In this document: piece after piece, positions 50,399 to 60,464 of the stretch
How the letters are laid out: every line of letters begins with the position of its first letter
How positions within the stretch are numbered: position 1 is the stretch's first letter
Origin: Catellatospora citrea
GTDB taxonomy: Bacteria; Actinomycetota; Actinomycetes; Mycobacteriales; Micromonosporaceae
DNA length: 64,000 nt
Assembly (NCBI RefSeq): GCF_003610235.1
Contig: NZ_RAPR01000001.1
Coordinates: 6,758,001-6,822,000 of the forward strand
Direction: 5' to 3'
Notes under the pieces: model-generated
What the model saw: only the letters and a program-made list of their open reading frames with translations
Database searches by the model: none
Told to the model about the DNA's origin: nothing
Translations under genes and position numbers: made by a program

Positions 50399-51158
50399 CG
50401 GATGGTTGCTCACGCGAGAAGGATGCCGGCGATCGCTGACCTGACGATGCGGGCGCTGGTCGAGGAGGACAACTGGCGATCCCGGCGGCGATCGCCGACG
50501 CGCTCGACGGCGGCCGCGCATGCCGCTCACCGGCTGCTGGTGACAGCTGGCCCGTCAGTCGTCATGTCGGCGATGGTCGCCGTCGCCTAAAACGGCTATC
50601 CAGGTCAGCCTGCGCCGGCCCGGCAGGGTTATCTCCGGTCGAGTCGGTTTGCGAGTACATCCGCGCGATCGCCTCCTGCTGCCCGCCCGTTTATGATCGC
50701 GGGGCCGTCGTGTACAGCGAAGGGTCGCCGTACTTGGCGTCGACAGCAAGTTTCAGGACGCCGGACTTGTCGGGGCGCGCCGTGGCGGGCAGGACACGTC
50801 CGTGCGGTCGGAGGATGAGGTCTGGCCCTGGATGGGCACTGCCTGATTTGTTCACCGCTTGCGGCACTGGACGTCTTGCGCCCGAGGGACAGCACGATCC
50901 TGCGAATATCGACGTTCGTGACGTCCGGCATCACCTGGCACGCCGGTCTCCGCCTGTCGGCCCATCGCCACACGGTGGCGCCTCAGCGATCCGCTTTCGT
51001 ACGGTGGCGAGCCGTATGGGGGCTCAACGAAGTTCGAGGGGGTCAGTGCATAGCACGAGGGCCGTCTTCCGGGGCGGGGAGGTGAGCCGGCCGCGCGCAC
51101 AGCTACCCAGCTTGCCGCTAGTCTACTGCCCACAGACCTGCCGAAGGAGCTGCGTTCC
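50399..51158. other. Gene-poor debris region
   Basis: 760 bp with only short, unsupported open frames in both strands. I see no recognisable protein, RNA or repeat. The base composition stays GC-rich, so it may be decayed coding DNA. Confidence 0.4.
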
Positions 51159-51350
51159 TTGGGGTATGAGCTTCACATCGTCCGCACCGGGAACTGGTGG
51201 GACGCTGAGTCGAACCCGATCTCACGGGAAGAGTGGCGCGCGTACGCGACAGCGAATTGTGGTGATGCACGTGGTCAAGTGGGTGGAGGCCCAGCTGGTC
51301 GCATGGTGGCAGGGCCAGAGTCGCAGTCGGCCGAGGCGCAGCGCAGATTC
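51159..51350 (+). pseudogene. Truncated small conserved protein
   Basis: A TTG at 51159 begins MGYELHIVRTGNWWDAESNP, then ISREEWRAYA, the well-conserved N-terminus of a small actinobacterial protein family (MGYxLHITR...W.D....ISLEEW..YV). After about 33 residues the frame loses family resemblance, while the +1 frame gives KWVEAQLVAWWQGQ. It is probably frameshifted and truncated. Confidence 0.45.
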
Positions 51351-51673
51351 CACGACGGTCTGATAGCTGGTGCTCTGACCGGAAAGGTTCGCCGGGTTGG
51401 TGGGTGTCGCGATCGGTTGTAGCGCGACGTCTGATCCGACAGCTGGAGGCAAGGTGGCCGAGTCTGTCTGCGTGCGCAACGTGCCAGCTTGGAGACCGGC
51501 AACAAACCCGGCGAACCTTCCCGGTCAGAGCACTGGATAGCGTCGTTAGGCAAGCCTGCGAGCAGGTTCACCGGCAAAGTCCCGGCCACAGCCCCGGACT
51601 GCAGGCGCCTAGCATCCCTGCCCTCTGACTGCTGTCGCCATCGTGGCTCGGCAGCGATGGTGTGGCTCGCTGA
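51351..51673. other. Gap without supportable feature
   Basis: 323 bp between two gene remnants. Short frames on both strands lack recognisable domains. Confidence 0.35.
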
Positions 51674-52046
51674 TCACGATTGCCCGCCGGATTCGGCGAG
51701 GAGCAGTTCCCATTCCTTTTCCAGAGCTTGGTTGATCCGGTGGTCGCGGGCGATGGCTTCTTTGATCCACGCGATGGTGGCGGGCGCCACGGCGAGCATC
51801 TGGCTGTAGTTGAGGGCGGCGGGGTTCATGCCGAATAACCAGCCCGGTCTTGATTAGCGTCCCTGAGGTGGCGATGGTGTGGCCAAGCAGCAGCATGTAG
51901 GTGACTTGGCGTATTCCAGCTTCCGTTGCGTTGCCGCCGGTGGCATAGCTCTTGAGGAGCCAGGCTACAAGATCACCGGAGGTCGTGGGGACCGTCCTTG
52001 GATCAGCGGAGCTGTCGAGGGCGGCTCCGGGGTCGCCGGTGCGCAC
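51674..52046 (-). pseudogene. Frameshifted small gene of unknown function
   Basis: Two adjacent minus-strand frames together read like one helical protein. The upstream part is TSGDLVAWLLKSYATGGNATEAGIRQVTYMLLLGHT. The downstream part, in another frame, is GWLFGMNPAALNYSQMLAVAPATIAWIKEAIARDHRINQALEKEWELLLAES, with a stop at 51674. The shift lies near 51850. Whether it is a pseudogene or two overlapping short genes is unclear. Confidence 0.35.
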
Positions 52047-52184
52047 GGACAGCTCCGAGTAATTCGCCCATGTATGCGGCAGTTGCAGTCACGAATGCGA
52101 CAGCCGAGAACTCGAGCGCCCTCGTGCAGAATGGGGAGGGCAGTCGCAGTCGATACTGCTTTCCGACGTCGTAAGGACGCATCC

Positions 52185-53054
52185 ATGGCGAAGGTGCTAC
52201 TGATCCACGGAATCAACAACACCTATCGGAGCGCGCCGCAGTTGACCAAGCTCTGGGTGCCCGCGCTGTCCGGGGGAGTGGGTCTGGCCGATGCCGGAGC
52301 GGCGATAGCGGAGAGCGACGTTGCATGCGTGTTCTTCGGTGATCTCTTCCGTGCGCAGGGCCGGTTTCTCGGCGACGGGATCCCCCACCTGACGGAAGAT
52401 GACGTCACCGAGGGTCCGGAGAGTGACCTGCTCTTCGACTGGTGGTCGGCGGCAGCGGAGATAGATCAGCTGGTCGTCCACCCTGATGCCCATACGCTGG
52501 GCATGCGGTCAAAGGTGAAGCGGGCTCTGCTCGCGCTGTCGGGCTCGAAGTTCTTGGCCGGTATTTCCACGGGCATGCTCGTTTGGTGGTTGAAGCAGGT
52601 CACGCTCTACTTCACTGACGCAGATGTGCGAGCCGCGGTTCAGAAACGGCTGGGTGATGCGATCGGGGAGGACACCCGGGTGATCGTCGCCCACTCCCTC
52701 GGTTCCGTTGCGGCATATGAAGTGCTGTGTGCAGGCAACGGCCGTCAGGTGACCGACTTGGTGACGTTGGGTTCACCACTGGGTGTGCCGAACGTGGTGT
52801 TTGACCGGCTGACACCTCGTCCACAGGTGAAGGATGGTCGACACCGAGGAATGTGGCCGGGTGTCGAGCGGTGGGTGAACATCGTCGACGTCGATGATTT
52901 CGTGGCGCTTCGGTCGAAGCTCGCCACCGTGTTCGGCGATGGTGTGACGGATGTAAGCATCGACAACGGGCTAAGCGCTCATGCGGCAGAGAGATATCTT
53001 TCCGCAGCTGAGACTGGTGCGGCGGTGCTGGCTGGGCTGCGAAACCCGGAGTAA
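52185..53054 (+). CDS. Alpha/beta-hydrolase (PGAP1/lipase-like serine esterase)
   Basis: 289 residues from ATG 52185, with AAGGA upstream. The N-terminal strand and oxyanion region is KVLLIHGINNTYRSA. The nucleophile elbow is VIVAHSLGSVAAYEVL (Ser near 170). The acid and base candidates lie in WVNIVDVDDFVALR and SAHAAERYL. It has no signal peptide, so it is cytoplasmic. A moderately hydrophobic segment GISTGMLVWWLKQVTLYF could contact lipid. Stand-alone gene; hydrolases of this form occur in defence islands as lipase effectors, but nothing here proves such a role. Confidence 0.7.
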   Translation: MAKVLLIHGINNTYRSAPQLTKLWVPALSGGVGLADAGAAIAESDVACVFFGDLFRAQGRFLGDGIPHLTEDDVTEGPESDLLFDWWSAAAEIDQLVVHPDAHTLGMRSKVKRALLALSGSKFLAGISTGMLVWWLKQVTLYFTDADVRAAVQKRLGDAIGEDTRVIVAHSLGSVAAYEVLCAGNGRQVTDLVTLGSPLGVPNVVFDRLTPRPQVKDGRHRGMWPGVERWVNIVDVDDFVALRSKLATVFGDGVTDVSIDNGLSAHAAERYLSAAETGAAVLAGLRNPE

Positions 53055-53486
53055 GAACTGGGCGCGCCGCGACGTGAGAGCGGTAGGGCCCTTGGGGGCA
53101 TCCTACGATCGCCGTTGATTGCCCGCTCGACGTTCGTATTGCATGCGGGCCTGATGCCGTAACCTGCTGTGGTGACACATGCCGTGTCGATGGCGAGAGC
53201 GTTGTCAGTGGGTGTCGAGTCCCCAGCCGGACCGGCCGGCAGCGCGCGTCTGCGTGATCAACTACCCGGCGACTACGGACCTGAAGCCGCGCTGGTCGGC
53301 TTCGCGACAACGGTCGAGCGGCGGATCACTTCTGGGGGAAATTTGTGCGACCCCCGTGACCTCGCCGCTCCGAACGCGATTTTGAGGCGCGGGCTTCGGC
53401 CATCCCGGCGTAAGCCGGCGGCACGTACCGTCGGCCTTGGCGTGAATTACGGGATCCGCAGCATACTCAGGAATAGTGAAGGACCA
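53055..53486. other. Upstream region of the FxSxx operon
   Basis: 432 bp between the hydrolase and fxsA, expected to contain the fxsA promoter. An open frame continuous with fxsA extends back to 53169, but its composition and the strong ribosome site at 53480 argue against translation. No clear -35/-10 pair is identifiable. Confidence 0.4.
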
Positions 53487-53672
53487 ATGGATAGGGTTGT
53501 CGAGCAAGCGCGTCTCGTTGAGGTGCCGAGTCTGATCGATCTTGGCGGCATACCCCTTGCAGAATTCGTCACCGACGATGGATCGGTGCTCAATGCGGCG
53601 CTCCACCGCATTCTAGTCGACGCCGAATGGGATTCCGGTCATCTGATCTCTGCATTCGATTCGCGGATCTGA
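53487..53672 (+). CDS. fxsA: FxSxx-COOH peptide precursor
   Basis: 61 residues from ATG 53487, with GAAGGA 6 nt upstream. The peptide ends ...HLISAFDSRI, fitting F-x-S-x-x-COOH exactly (F-D-S-R-I at the C-terminus). The leader segment VEVPSLIDLGGIPLAEF is typical of FxsA-type precursors. The radical SAM enzyme encoded next is known to form a cyclophane-type cross-link on such C-terminal motifs. It is the first gene of the cluster. Confidence 0.88.
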   Translation: MDRVVEQARLVEVPSLIDLGGIPLAEFVTDDGSVLNAALHRILVDAEWDSGHLISAFDSRI

Positions 53673-53683
53673 TCGGCGCCTCA

Positions 53684-54844
53684 GTGAGCGTCGTCAAGCA
53701 AGTCGTGCTCAAGGTCCATAGCAGGTGCAATCTGGCATGCGATTACTGCTACATGTACGAGCACGCGGATCAGCGCTGGCGGATGCGCCCCATGGTCATG
53801 TCCCCACCGACGGTGCATGCCTTATCGAGTGCCCTGGCAGTACATGCGCGCAAGCACCGGCTGCCGGCGATCGGGGTGGTCCTGCACGGCGGTGAGCCCC
53901 TGCTTGCCGGCGTCGACGGACTGACCCACATCATGGAGTCGATACGGGCCGCCGTGTCGCCGGAGACTGCGGTGCAATTCAGTCTGCAGACGAATGGCAC
54001 TCTGCTCAACCTCGACTTCCTGGACCTGTTTGTCCGCTTCGGCGTCCGCGTCGGCGTGAGCATCGACGGTGACCGCGCCGCCCAGGACCGGCATCGGCGC
54101 TCGGCCGCGGGGACAGGCAGCTATCCCGCAGTGGCGCGAGCGCTGGCGCTGCTCGGCACGGCGCCGTACGAGAGCGTCTTCTCGGGTGTCCTGGCGACGA
54201 TCGATCTGGCGAACGATCCGGTCGCCACCTACGAGAGTCTGCTCACCCACCGTCCTTCGCAGATGGACCTGTTGCTGCCGCACGGCAACTGGACCACTCC
54301 ACCGCCCGGCAAGCCGCCCCACGAGCTGGCGCCTTACGCAGCATGGTTGATCGCTGTGTTCGACCGCTGGTATGGAGCGTCGATCCGCGAAACCGGCATC
54401 AGGCTGTTCGACGCGATCATTGCGTTACTGCTGGGCGGGGCGAGCCCCACCCGCCAGGTCGGCGCCTCAGGGGCGAGCATCGTCACCATCGAGACAGACG
54501 GCTCGATCGAGGGCGATGACGCCTTGAAAACCACACATGCCGATGTCGTGGAAACAGGGCTGCACATAGACACTCACTCGATCGACGAGGCCGCGGCGCA
54601 CCCGGCCATCGCCGGCGCGGGCGGTGCTCTGGCACCGGCCCAAGACTGCGTGTCGTGTCCGGTGTTCTCGGTGTGCGGAGGCGGACTTCCCGCTCATCGC
54701 TATCGGGCGGATTCGGGATTCAACAATCCGTCGGTCTACTGTGCCGACCTCTTCGCGCTCATCGACCACATTCGCCGACGGCTCCAACGCGATCTTTCCG
54801 CGCGGGCGGGACGACCGACGATCCGGGAGGAGGCGCTTTGCTGA
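53684..54844 (+). CDS. fxsB: FxsB-family radical SAM/SPASM peptide maturase
   Basis: 386 residues. The 4Fe-4S-binding motif CNLACDYCYMYEHAD sits near residue 17. Partial TIM-barrel landmarks VLHGGEPLLAG and SLQTNGTLL follow, then a C-terminal SPASM-like Cys cluster (QDCVSCPVFSVCGGG ... NNPSVYC). I prefer GTG 53684 (VSVVKQVVLKVHSRCN) because family members begin just before the cluster; an ATG at 53627 inside fxsA is also open. It modifies the FxsA C-terminus. Its stop overlaps the next start. Confidence 0.9.
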   Translation: MSVVKQVVLKVHSRCNLACDYCYMYEHADQRWRMRPMVMSPPTVHALSSALAVHARKHRLPAIGVVLHGGEPLLAGVDGLTHIMESIRAAVSPETAVQFSLQTNGTLLNLDFLDLFVRFGVRVGVSIDGDRAAQDRHRRSAAGTGSYPAVARALALLGTAPYESVFSGVLATIDLANDPVATYESLLTHRPSQMDLLLPHGNWTTPPPGKPPHELAPYAAWLIAVFDRWYGASIRETGIRLFDAIIALLLGGASPTRQVGASGASIVTIETDGSIEGDDALKTTHADVVETGLHIDTHSIDEAAAHPAIAGAGGALAPAQDCVSCPVFSVCGGGLPAHRYRADSGFNNPSVYCADLFALIDHIRRRLQRDLSARAGRPTIREEALC

Positions 54845-56532
54845 CCACAGATGAGCTGGCCGACATCGGTGGTGGTGTCGGCCGCCCGGCGACCCTGCGT
54901 AGGCTGGTGCAAGGCCAGCTAGGCAAGCGACGCGTGCTGGCGGCGGCCCTGATGCGCAGGGCGACAGGCACGGCGGGCGAGGTGTTCCAAGCCGCCGTCG
55001 ACCGCGATAGCGCCGCCGTCGACCGGGTGTTGAGCGACCCCTTCACCGACGCGTGGGTGACGGGACACCTACTCGGACGCCCTGACGGCGATCGGAACGC
55101 CGATGCGATTGCCACCGCGCTCGCCACGGCTGCCGCGGTGACTGCCGGAGTCGAGGCCGACCTGATCGCTGAGGGTCTCGACGACACATTCTTCCTGCCT
55201 GGACTGGGGGCCGCGAACGGACTAGGCCGAGGGCATCTCAGGATCGGCGTCCGTGGACGTGGCCGTCTCTGCCTGGCCGGCCCCGCGCAGACCCTGGAGA
55301 TCGACGTGCGTGATGCGCGACGCGCGAACTGGGCGCCGTCGCGCTGGCTGACCTTCACCGAGCAGGGCAGATCCTGGACAGTGCTGCTTGAAGACCTGCA
55401 TCCGTATCGCGGTGCCTATCCGTGGCAGCCCCTGCCGCGGCTCGACCAGGCTGCCTTCTCGCGATGTGCGGCGCTTCTGGGGGGTGCATGGCGTTGGATA
55501 GTCAGGCACAGCCCTGCGCACGCCGACGGCATCTCCAGTGTCGTCAGCAGCGTCGTGCCCGTGGTCCGGCCGCCTGACGGGCGCGACGTCAGCGGCAGCT
55601 CACGTACCGCTGGTGGAGCAGTCGGGGTCAGCATGCCCACTGCCGCCGCAGGCATGGCACTGCTGCTCATGCACGAGGCGCAGCACGTGAAGCTGGGCGC
55701 GGCCGCCGATGTCGTCCGCCTGTACGAGCCCGCGGGCGCGGCCCGTCACCGGGCGCCCTGGCGAGCGGATCCGAGACCGGTCGGCGGGCTGCTGCAGGGC
55801 GCCTATGCGCACCTGGGTGTAGGCGAGTTCTGGCGGCTTCGTCGAGATGACGGTGACGCCGACGCCGCGCTTGCGAACTTCGAGTTCGCCTACTCCCGTG
55901 ACATGGTCAGCCATGCCGTGACGGCGCTGCAGGCGTCCAGAGAGCTGACAGCGGCCGGAGAGGAGATCGCCGCCGGTATGGCCCGCGCCGCCGGAGACTG
56001 GAAGTTGGAGCAGATCCCCGACGGGGTCAGCACAGCCGTCGACGACGTGGAGGGGGCGGAGACCGTCCGCTGGTACCTGTCCAACCACAGCCCTTTCGCG
56101 GCCGACGTGAACCGTCTCGCCAGTCGATGGAGGTCCGGGGCGTCGCCCGAACCGCGGGGCGTCGCGGTCTCCGTCGTGGCGCGGACTGCCGCGCCGGCGG
56201 GCACCAGTGGCCTGGCCGCGCTGACCCGGGCGCGGTTGGCCGGGCACAGCTACGGCGCCAACGCGGCCGACCAGGCCTTCGCCGAGGGATGTTTTGCCGT
56301 GGCGCTCGACGGCTACCGGCGCCGTATCGCCGCTGATATCGACGACGACGACGCCTGGGTCGGGCTTGCGCTGGCGCGCTGCCGACTGGGACTGTCCCGG
56401 TCGACCGATGCACTTGTCACGAGGCCTTCGCTGGTCAAGGAGACATGCCGGGTAGCCGGCCCGCCCGCCACTCCCGAGGCGATCGCGGTGTGGCTGGACA
56501 GTGGCAGTCAGGCCAGCGGCGGCTCGATGTAG
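54838..56532 (+). CDS. HExxH-motif protein of the FxSxx system
   Basis: 564 residues starting at TTG 54838, preceded by GGAGGAGG and overlapping the fxsB stop by 7 nt. The motif MLLMHEAQHVKLGAAADV (His-Glu-x-x-His near 278) defines the HExxH family found with or fused to FxsB. Family members are metal-dependent peptide-modifying oxygenase-like or peptidase-like enzymes. The C-terminus (AFAEGCFAVALDGYRRRI) ends with a TPR-like pair. The 3' end overlaps the convergent fxsT gene by 25 bp. Confidence 0.82.
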   Translation: MLTTDELADIGGGVGRPATLRRLVQGQLGKRRVLAAALMRRATGTAGEVFQAAVDRDSAAVDRVLSDPFTDAWVTGHLLGRPDGDRNADAIATALATAAAVTAGVEADLIAEGLDDTFFLPGLGAANGLGRGHLRIGVRGRGRLCLAGPAQTLEIDVRDARRANWAPSRWLTFTEQGRSWTVLLEDLHPYRGAYPWQPLPRLDQAAFSRCAALLGGAWRWIVRHSPAHADGISSVVSSVVPVVRPPDGRDVSGSSRTAGGAVGVSMPTAAAGMALLLMHEAQHVKLGAAADVVRLYEPAGAARHRAPWRADPRPVGGLLQGAYAHLGVGEFWRLRRDDGDADAALANFEFAYSRDMVSHAVTALQASRELTAAGEEIAAGMARAAGDWKLEQIPDGVSTAVDDVEGAETVRWYLSNHSPFAADVNRLASRWRSGASPEPRGVAVSVVARTAAPAGTSGLAALTRARLAGHSYGANAADQAFAEGCFAVALDGYRRRIAADIDDDDAWVGLALARCRLGLSRSTDALVTRPSLVKETCRVAGPPATPEAIAVWLDSGSQASGGSM

Positions 56533-59500
56533 CAGTTGGACCGCTCTCCCGCTCGTGCGTTGGTGACCCGTGCATTGTCCTCGCCGAACAGCAAGGCCAT
56601 GGCCTCCAGCGCATGCTGGCGCAGCGAGTTGGCCCTTTCGGCCGCCTGCCCGGTGACGTCGAGACTGGCGGCCAGGTTGAGCGCGGCGCTGAAGGTGTCG
56701 GGATGGTTCGGCCCTAGCACGTCAGCGAAGGCGGCGTAGGTCTGCTCGTCCAGTGTCAGCGCCGCCCTGTGGTCCCCGAGTTCGTACAGGTCGTTGGCGA
56801 GGTTCAGTGCTGCGACAAGCGAATGCGGGTGCAACCTGCCGAGGTTCGCTACGAACGTCTGGTGGACCGGATGGGAGATGCGCATCGCGTCGGCTGCCCG
56901 GCCTGCCTTGCGAAGGAACACGGCCATGTTGTTGCGGCAGGCCAGGATGAGAGGATGCCCGTCCGTCAGCACCTGGCCGTATTCTGCTTCGACCCGTGCC
57001 GCGATCTGCTGGGCCTGGACGTTGTCTCCCAGTGCGGAGATCGTGCTCGCGAGGATCATGTGGGCGCTGAGAAGCTCCAGGTTGGTCGGCGGGAACATGG
57101 TGTCGTAGAGCGACACCGCCTCGCGGATCAAGGCGTTGGCTTCCGCGAACCGGCCGAGTTGCCGGCGCGTCAAGGCCAGATAGGTCATGGTGCGCAGGGT
57201 GTGGGGATTCGATTCGCCCAGGTGCGTGCGCTGGGTGTCAAGCGTTCGTCGAAGCACGGTCTCCGAACGGGCGAGATCGCCTGTGTCGCGCAGGTCGCGG
57301 CCGAGGTTCGCGGCGGACAGCAAGGTCTGATGGTCGGCTTCGCCATAACGCTCGAGCCGGATCTCGTAGATGTGCTCGTCAAGCCGCGCCGCCTCGAAGT
57401 AGTCGCCGAGATGGCGCAGTGAGACGGCGAGGTTGCTCTCGGCCGTGAGCGTGCGGGAGTCGTCCGGGCTGAGATTTGCCGCGAACCAGCGGACGCCCTG
57501 CTCGTCCAGTTCCTTGGCTTGCGTGTACTCGCCGAAGATGCGCAGGTCGCGTCCGAGACTTCGCATGACGAGGTAGGTGTAGATGTGATCGGGACCGATC
57601 CGGGGATGCGTCCTCATGAGCGTCAACACGTCTTCGTCGTGCATACGTGCGTCGTGATAGTCGCCGCGGACATAGAGCGCGTTGGCCAGGTTCCAGCGGG
57701 CACGCAGCACGTTGACGTCGTCGGCGCCGAAGTCGTCCGACCAGTCGGCCAGCGCGTCCTCGGCCAGGCGAATGCAGCTGCCGAAGTCGCCCTGGCGGCT
57801 GAGATAGCGCATCGCGCTCACGAGGAAGTATCGGACGACATCGGATCTGGACGTCACCATCCTGGCTGCGCGGACATGCGGCATGAGGTCGGAGAAGGCC
57901 GGCCAGTTGTCGGGCTTTTCCGGATCTGCGGGAGCACTGGCCGCCAGTAGCTCCTGAGCGTGGAGCAGCATCCGGTCATGCTGGTCCGCCGGGATCCGGG
58001 CCTTGATGATCGCGCAGATCAGGCGGTGCATCTGTATCCGGTTCGTGGCCACGTCGAACTGCACGAGTGCGTGGGCGCTGATGCGGCGCAGCAATTGGTG
58101 CTGCATCAACGGGTCGCGCAGCTGCCCGTCATATTCCGCCATGATCTCGTTGAACCGTCCGCCGCTGAGCACGGCTCCCGGGATCGGATCGGGAGCGAAG
58201 AACGAACAGAGTTGCAGAAGTGTCAGTGCGGCCGGCGACCGCTCCTGGAGCTTCTCCAGGGCGAGCAGCCAGGTCGCCGTGGCGGTCCGCGGGTATCCCG
58301 GAGGCTGGTGCTGGTTGAGCATCTCGACCGGCTGCTGCTGGAGCAGTGCCAGGTACTGCTCGACCGTGGTGGGGGAGACACGGAACCATGCGACGGCCTG
58401 TTCCAGGGCGAGGGGCAGGCATCCGAGATTGGTCGCCAAGTCCGTCGCATCGGCCGGCGAGAGCGACTCGATCCCTTGGCAGAGCAGCTGGACACTGTCG
58501 TTGAGGCTCAACACGTCGACGTACAGCGTCGGATGGACCCGTATCCATTCGGTGTCTCGCGTCGTGATCAGCACGTGACCCATGCCGTGTTGCGGCAGCA
58601 GGGCAAGCAGCTCGTCCGTCGGTCCTTCGGCATTGTCGAAGATGAGCAGCCATCGGGCATATGGTTCGCCCCGCCGGAGGGCATCGAGCAGCCGCTGGAT
58701 GGTCTCAGGCTGTGTGTCTCCGATCGGCAGACCCAGCTCGGCTGCCAGTTCGGCCAGGCGGCGGCGCGCGGTGCCGAGGTCCTCCGCCGGCACCCACCAG
58801 ACAAGATCATAATCTGCCGCGAACCGGTGCGCGTACTCGACCGCGAGCTGTGTCTTGCCGACTCCACCGAGGCCGTAGAGCGTCTGCGGGAGCATGACGG
58901 TCACATCGCTGGCGAGCCGGTCTCGCAGCGTTTGCAGTTCCGCGGCCCGGCCGACGAACTTGCCCGTCCGATTGGGCAGCCGCCAGACCGGAGGAGAGGT
59001 CTCGGGAAACCGGGGGCGCCGCACCGTCGGATCCACGTTGGCGGGGATGCGAGGCGACACTGACAGGACTTCGTGGATACGTTCGCGGCAGCGCTCCTCA
59101 CCGAGGTCGAACAGGTCCGTGGCGTTGCGGTCGGTGAACGGTGAGCGCAGCCGACCGCTGTCGATCCGCATGGCAAGCACCTGCCTGGCACGAGTGCCGC
59201 GGTCACGTGCGTGCAGCGCCCGCCACAGCGGCTCGGCCAGGGGGGCCTCGGTGTAGGTGCGGGTCAGCAGGATTACCGTACGGATCGCGGCCTCGCTGGC
59301 CTTCACCAGTTCGCTCAGCGCGGTCTCGCCGGTCACATAGTCGACCGGCTGCAGGGACACGCTCAGTTCGGCATCGGTCAGCTGCGCAGCGACCCACTCG
59401 GCCCACGTGCGGTGCACCGAGTCGTAACTGATCAGTATGTCGTGGGTGGGGACGCGGATCCGCTCGAACTCACCGAGCACGGCCCGCCGCTCGCGCTCGG

Positions 59501-60446
59501 AAACGGCACGCAGCTCGGACACGACGTCGCCGGTGAGCACGGACGTGAGCCGTTCGCACGCGCTGAGGATCGAGCCTTGCTGGTGCGGACGTTCGCCGAA
59601 GGGAGCGAGGATCTCCTCGTAGGCGAAAAGCGGCCGGTACGGTATCTCGACGGAGGACCAGTACCTGTCTTGCTCTTCCGGTGACATGTGCGCCAGCAGG
59701 TCGGCGAACCGGGCCCGGCTCAGGTCCCGGCTTGCCTCGAGCTTGGCGGTTTCGGCGTCCTCGACGCGCATGGGCACAGGGACGACGCGGATGGTTCGGC
59801 GGTGGGACTGGGCACTGATCGCCCGGGCGACGCCGGCGGCGCCTTCGATGCTCTGCGTGGCGAAGGTGAAGCAGTCCACCACGATGTCCGGCATGCCGAT
59901 GGTGCAGATGCCGGAGATGTCGTTCAGGCCCGTCCGGCTGTCGATGAGGACGTAGTCGTACGACTGTCTGAGGCGGGTGGCCAGCACATCGATGTAGTCG
60001 CCTCCGGCTTGCGCCACGTAGAACTCCGACCAGCCGAACGTCGAGATCACGTCGGGGTAGGCCTCGTCCTGGCGCCCGGCCGGCATGAAATCGATCAGCC
60101 CGCCCTCGCGGAACGCCCAGTCCAGCCGGACGACGTAGTCGTCGATCTCCGTACACTCATCGATCACTTCGGCGATGGGCCGGTTGCCTCGCCCGAACTC
60201 GGCGTCGGCGTAGTTCACGACCAGGTCGATGACGCCCTGGGTGAGGCGCAAGTCCTTGTCCGACAGGAAAGGGTGGAAGTATCTGTGCAGGCCCGGGGAC
60301 TCCAGGTCCCAGTCGATCGCCAGCACCCGCTTTCCCTGACTGGCAAGGATCCAGGCGACATTGGCCAGAGTCATCGTCCGGCCGGTGCCGCCCTTATAGG
60401 AGTAGAAGGTGATGATGATGCCGACGTCCGGCGAGGAATGGGTCAA
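56508..60446 (-). CDS. fxsT: FxSxx-system tetratricopeptide/NB-ARC protein
   Basis: 1,312 residues. Order: N-terminal ParA/MinD-like P-loop (SYKGGTGRTMTLANVAW, near 16); TIR-like segment (about 330-460, HDILISYDSVHRTWAEWVAAQL); NB-ARC STAND ATPase (about 490-800, LYGLGGVGKTQLAVEYAHRF near 526, RWLLIFDNAEG, LITTRD); about ten TPR units to the C-terminus (LRARWNLANALYVRGDYHDA, LTAESNLAVSLRHLGDYFEA, LVAALNLANDLYELGDHRAA). This is the large signalling or sensor protein that accompanies fxsA/fxsB. ATG 60446 is 18 nt after the fxsC stop, so both are one minus-strand operon. Confidence 0.88.
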   Translation of the reverse strand: MTHSSPDVGIIITFYSYKGGTGRTMTLANVAWILASQGKRVLAIDWDLESPGLHRYFHPFLSDKDLRLTQGVIDLVVNYADAEFGRGNRPIAEVIDECTEIDDYVVRLDWAFREGGLIDFMPAGRQDEAYPDVISTFGWSEFYVAQAGGDYIDVLATRLRQSYDYVLIDSRTGLNDISGICTIGMPDIVVDCFTFATQSIEGAAGVARAISAQSHRRTIRVVPVPMRVEDAETAKLEASRDLSRARFADLLAHMSPEEQDRYWSSVEIPYRPLFAYEEILAPFGERPHQQGSILSACERLTSVLTGDVVSELRAVSERERRAVLGEFERIRVPTHDILISYDSVHRTWAEWVAAQLTDAELSVSLQPVDYVTGETALSELVKASEAAIRTVILLTRTYTEAPLAEPLWRALHARDRGTRARQVLAMRIDSGRLRSPFTDRNATDLFDLGEERCRERIHEVLSVSPRIPANVDPTVRRPRFPETSPPVWRLPNRTGKFVGRAAELQTLRDRLASDVTVMLPQTLYGLGGVGKTQLAVEYAHRFAADYDLVWWVPAEDLGTARRRLAELAAELGLPIGDTQPETIQRLLDALRRGEPYARWLLIFDNAEGPTDELLALLPQHGMGHVLITTRDTEWIRVHPTLYVDVLSLNDSVQLLCQGIESLSPADATDLATNLGCLPLALEQAVAWFRVSPTTVEQYLALLQQQPVEMLNQHQPPGYPRTATATWLLALEKLQERSPAALTLLQLCSFFAPDPIPGAVLSGGRFNEIMAEYDGQLRDPLMQHQLLRRISAHALVQFDVATNRIQMHRLICAIIKARIPADQHDRMLLHAQELLAASAPADPEKPDNWPAFSDLMPHVRAARMVTSRSDVVRYFLVSAMRYLSRQGDFGSCIRLAEDALADWSDDFGADDVNVLRARWNLANALYVRGDYHDARMHDEDVLTLMRTHPRIGPDHIYTYLVMRSLGRDLRIFGEYTQAKELDEQGVRWFAANLSPDDSRTLTAESNLAVSLRHLGDYFEAARLDEHIYEIRLERYGEADHQTLLSAANLGRDLRDTGDLARSETVLRRTLDTQRTHLGESNPHTLRTMTYLALTRRQLGRFAEANALIREAVSLYDTMFPPTNLELLSAHMILASTISALGDNVQAQQIAARVEAEYGQVLTDGHPLILACRNNMAVFLRKAGRAADAMRISHPVHQTFVANLGRLHPHSLVAALNLANDLYELGDHRAALTLDEQTYAAFADVLGPNHPDTFSAALNLAASLDVTGQAAERANSLRQHALEAMALLFGEDNARVTNARAGERSNCYIEPPLA

Positions 60447-60464
60447 TGGAGGGATCCCTTCTCG

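Noticed and set aside
50710..51363. 217-codon plus-strand frame
   Set aside because: It has no recognisable family and overlaps, in another frame, the better-supported small-protein remnant at 51159.
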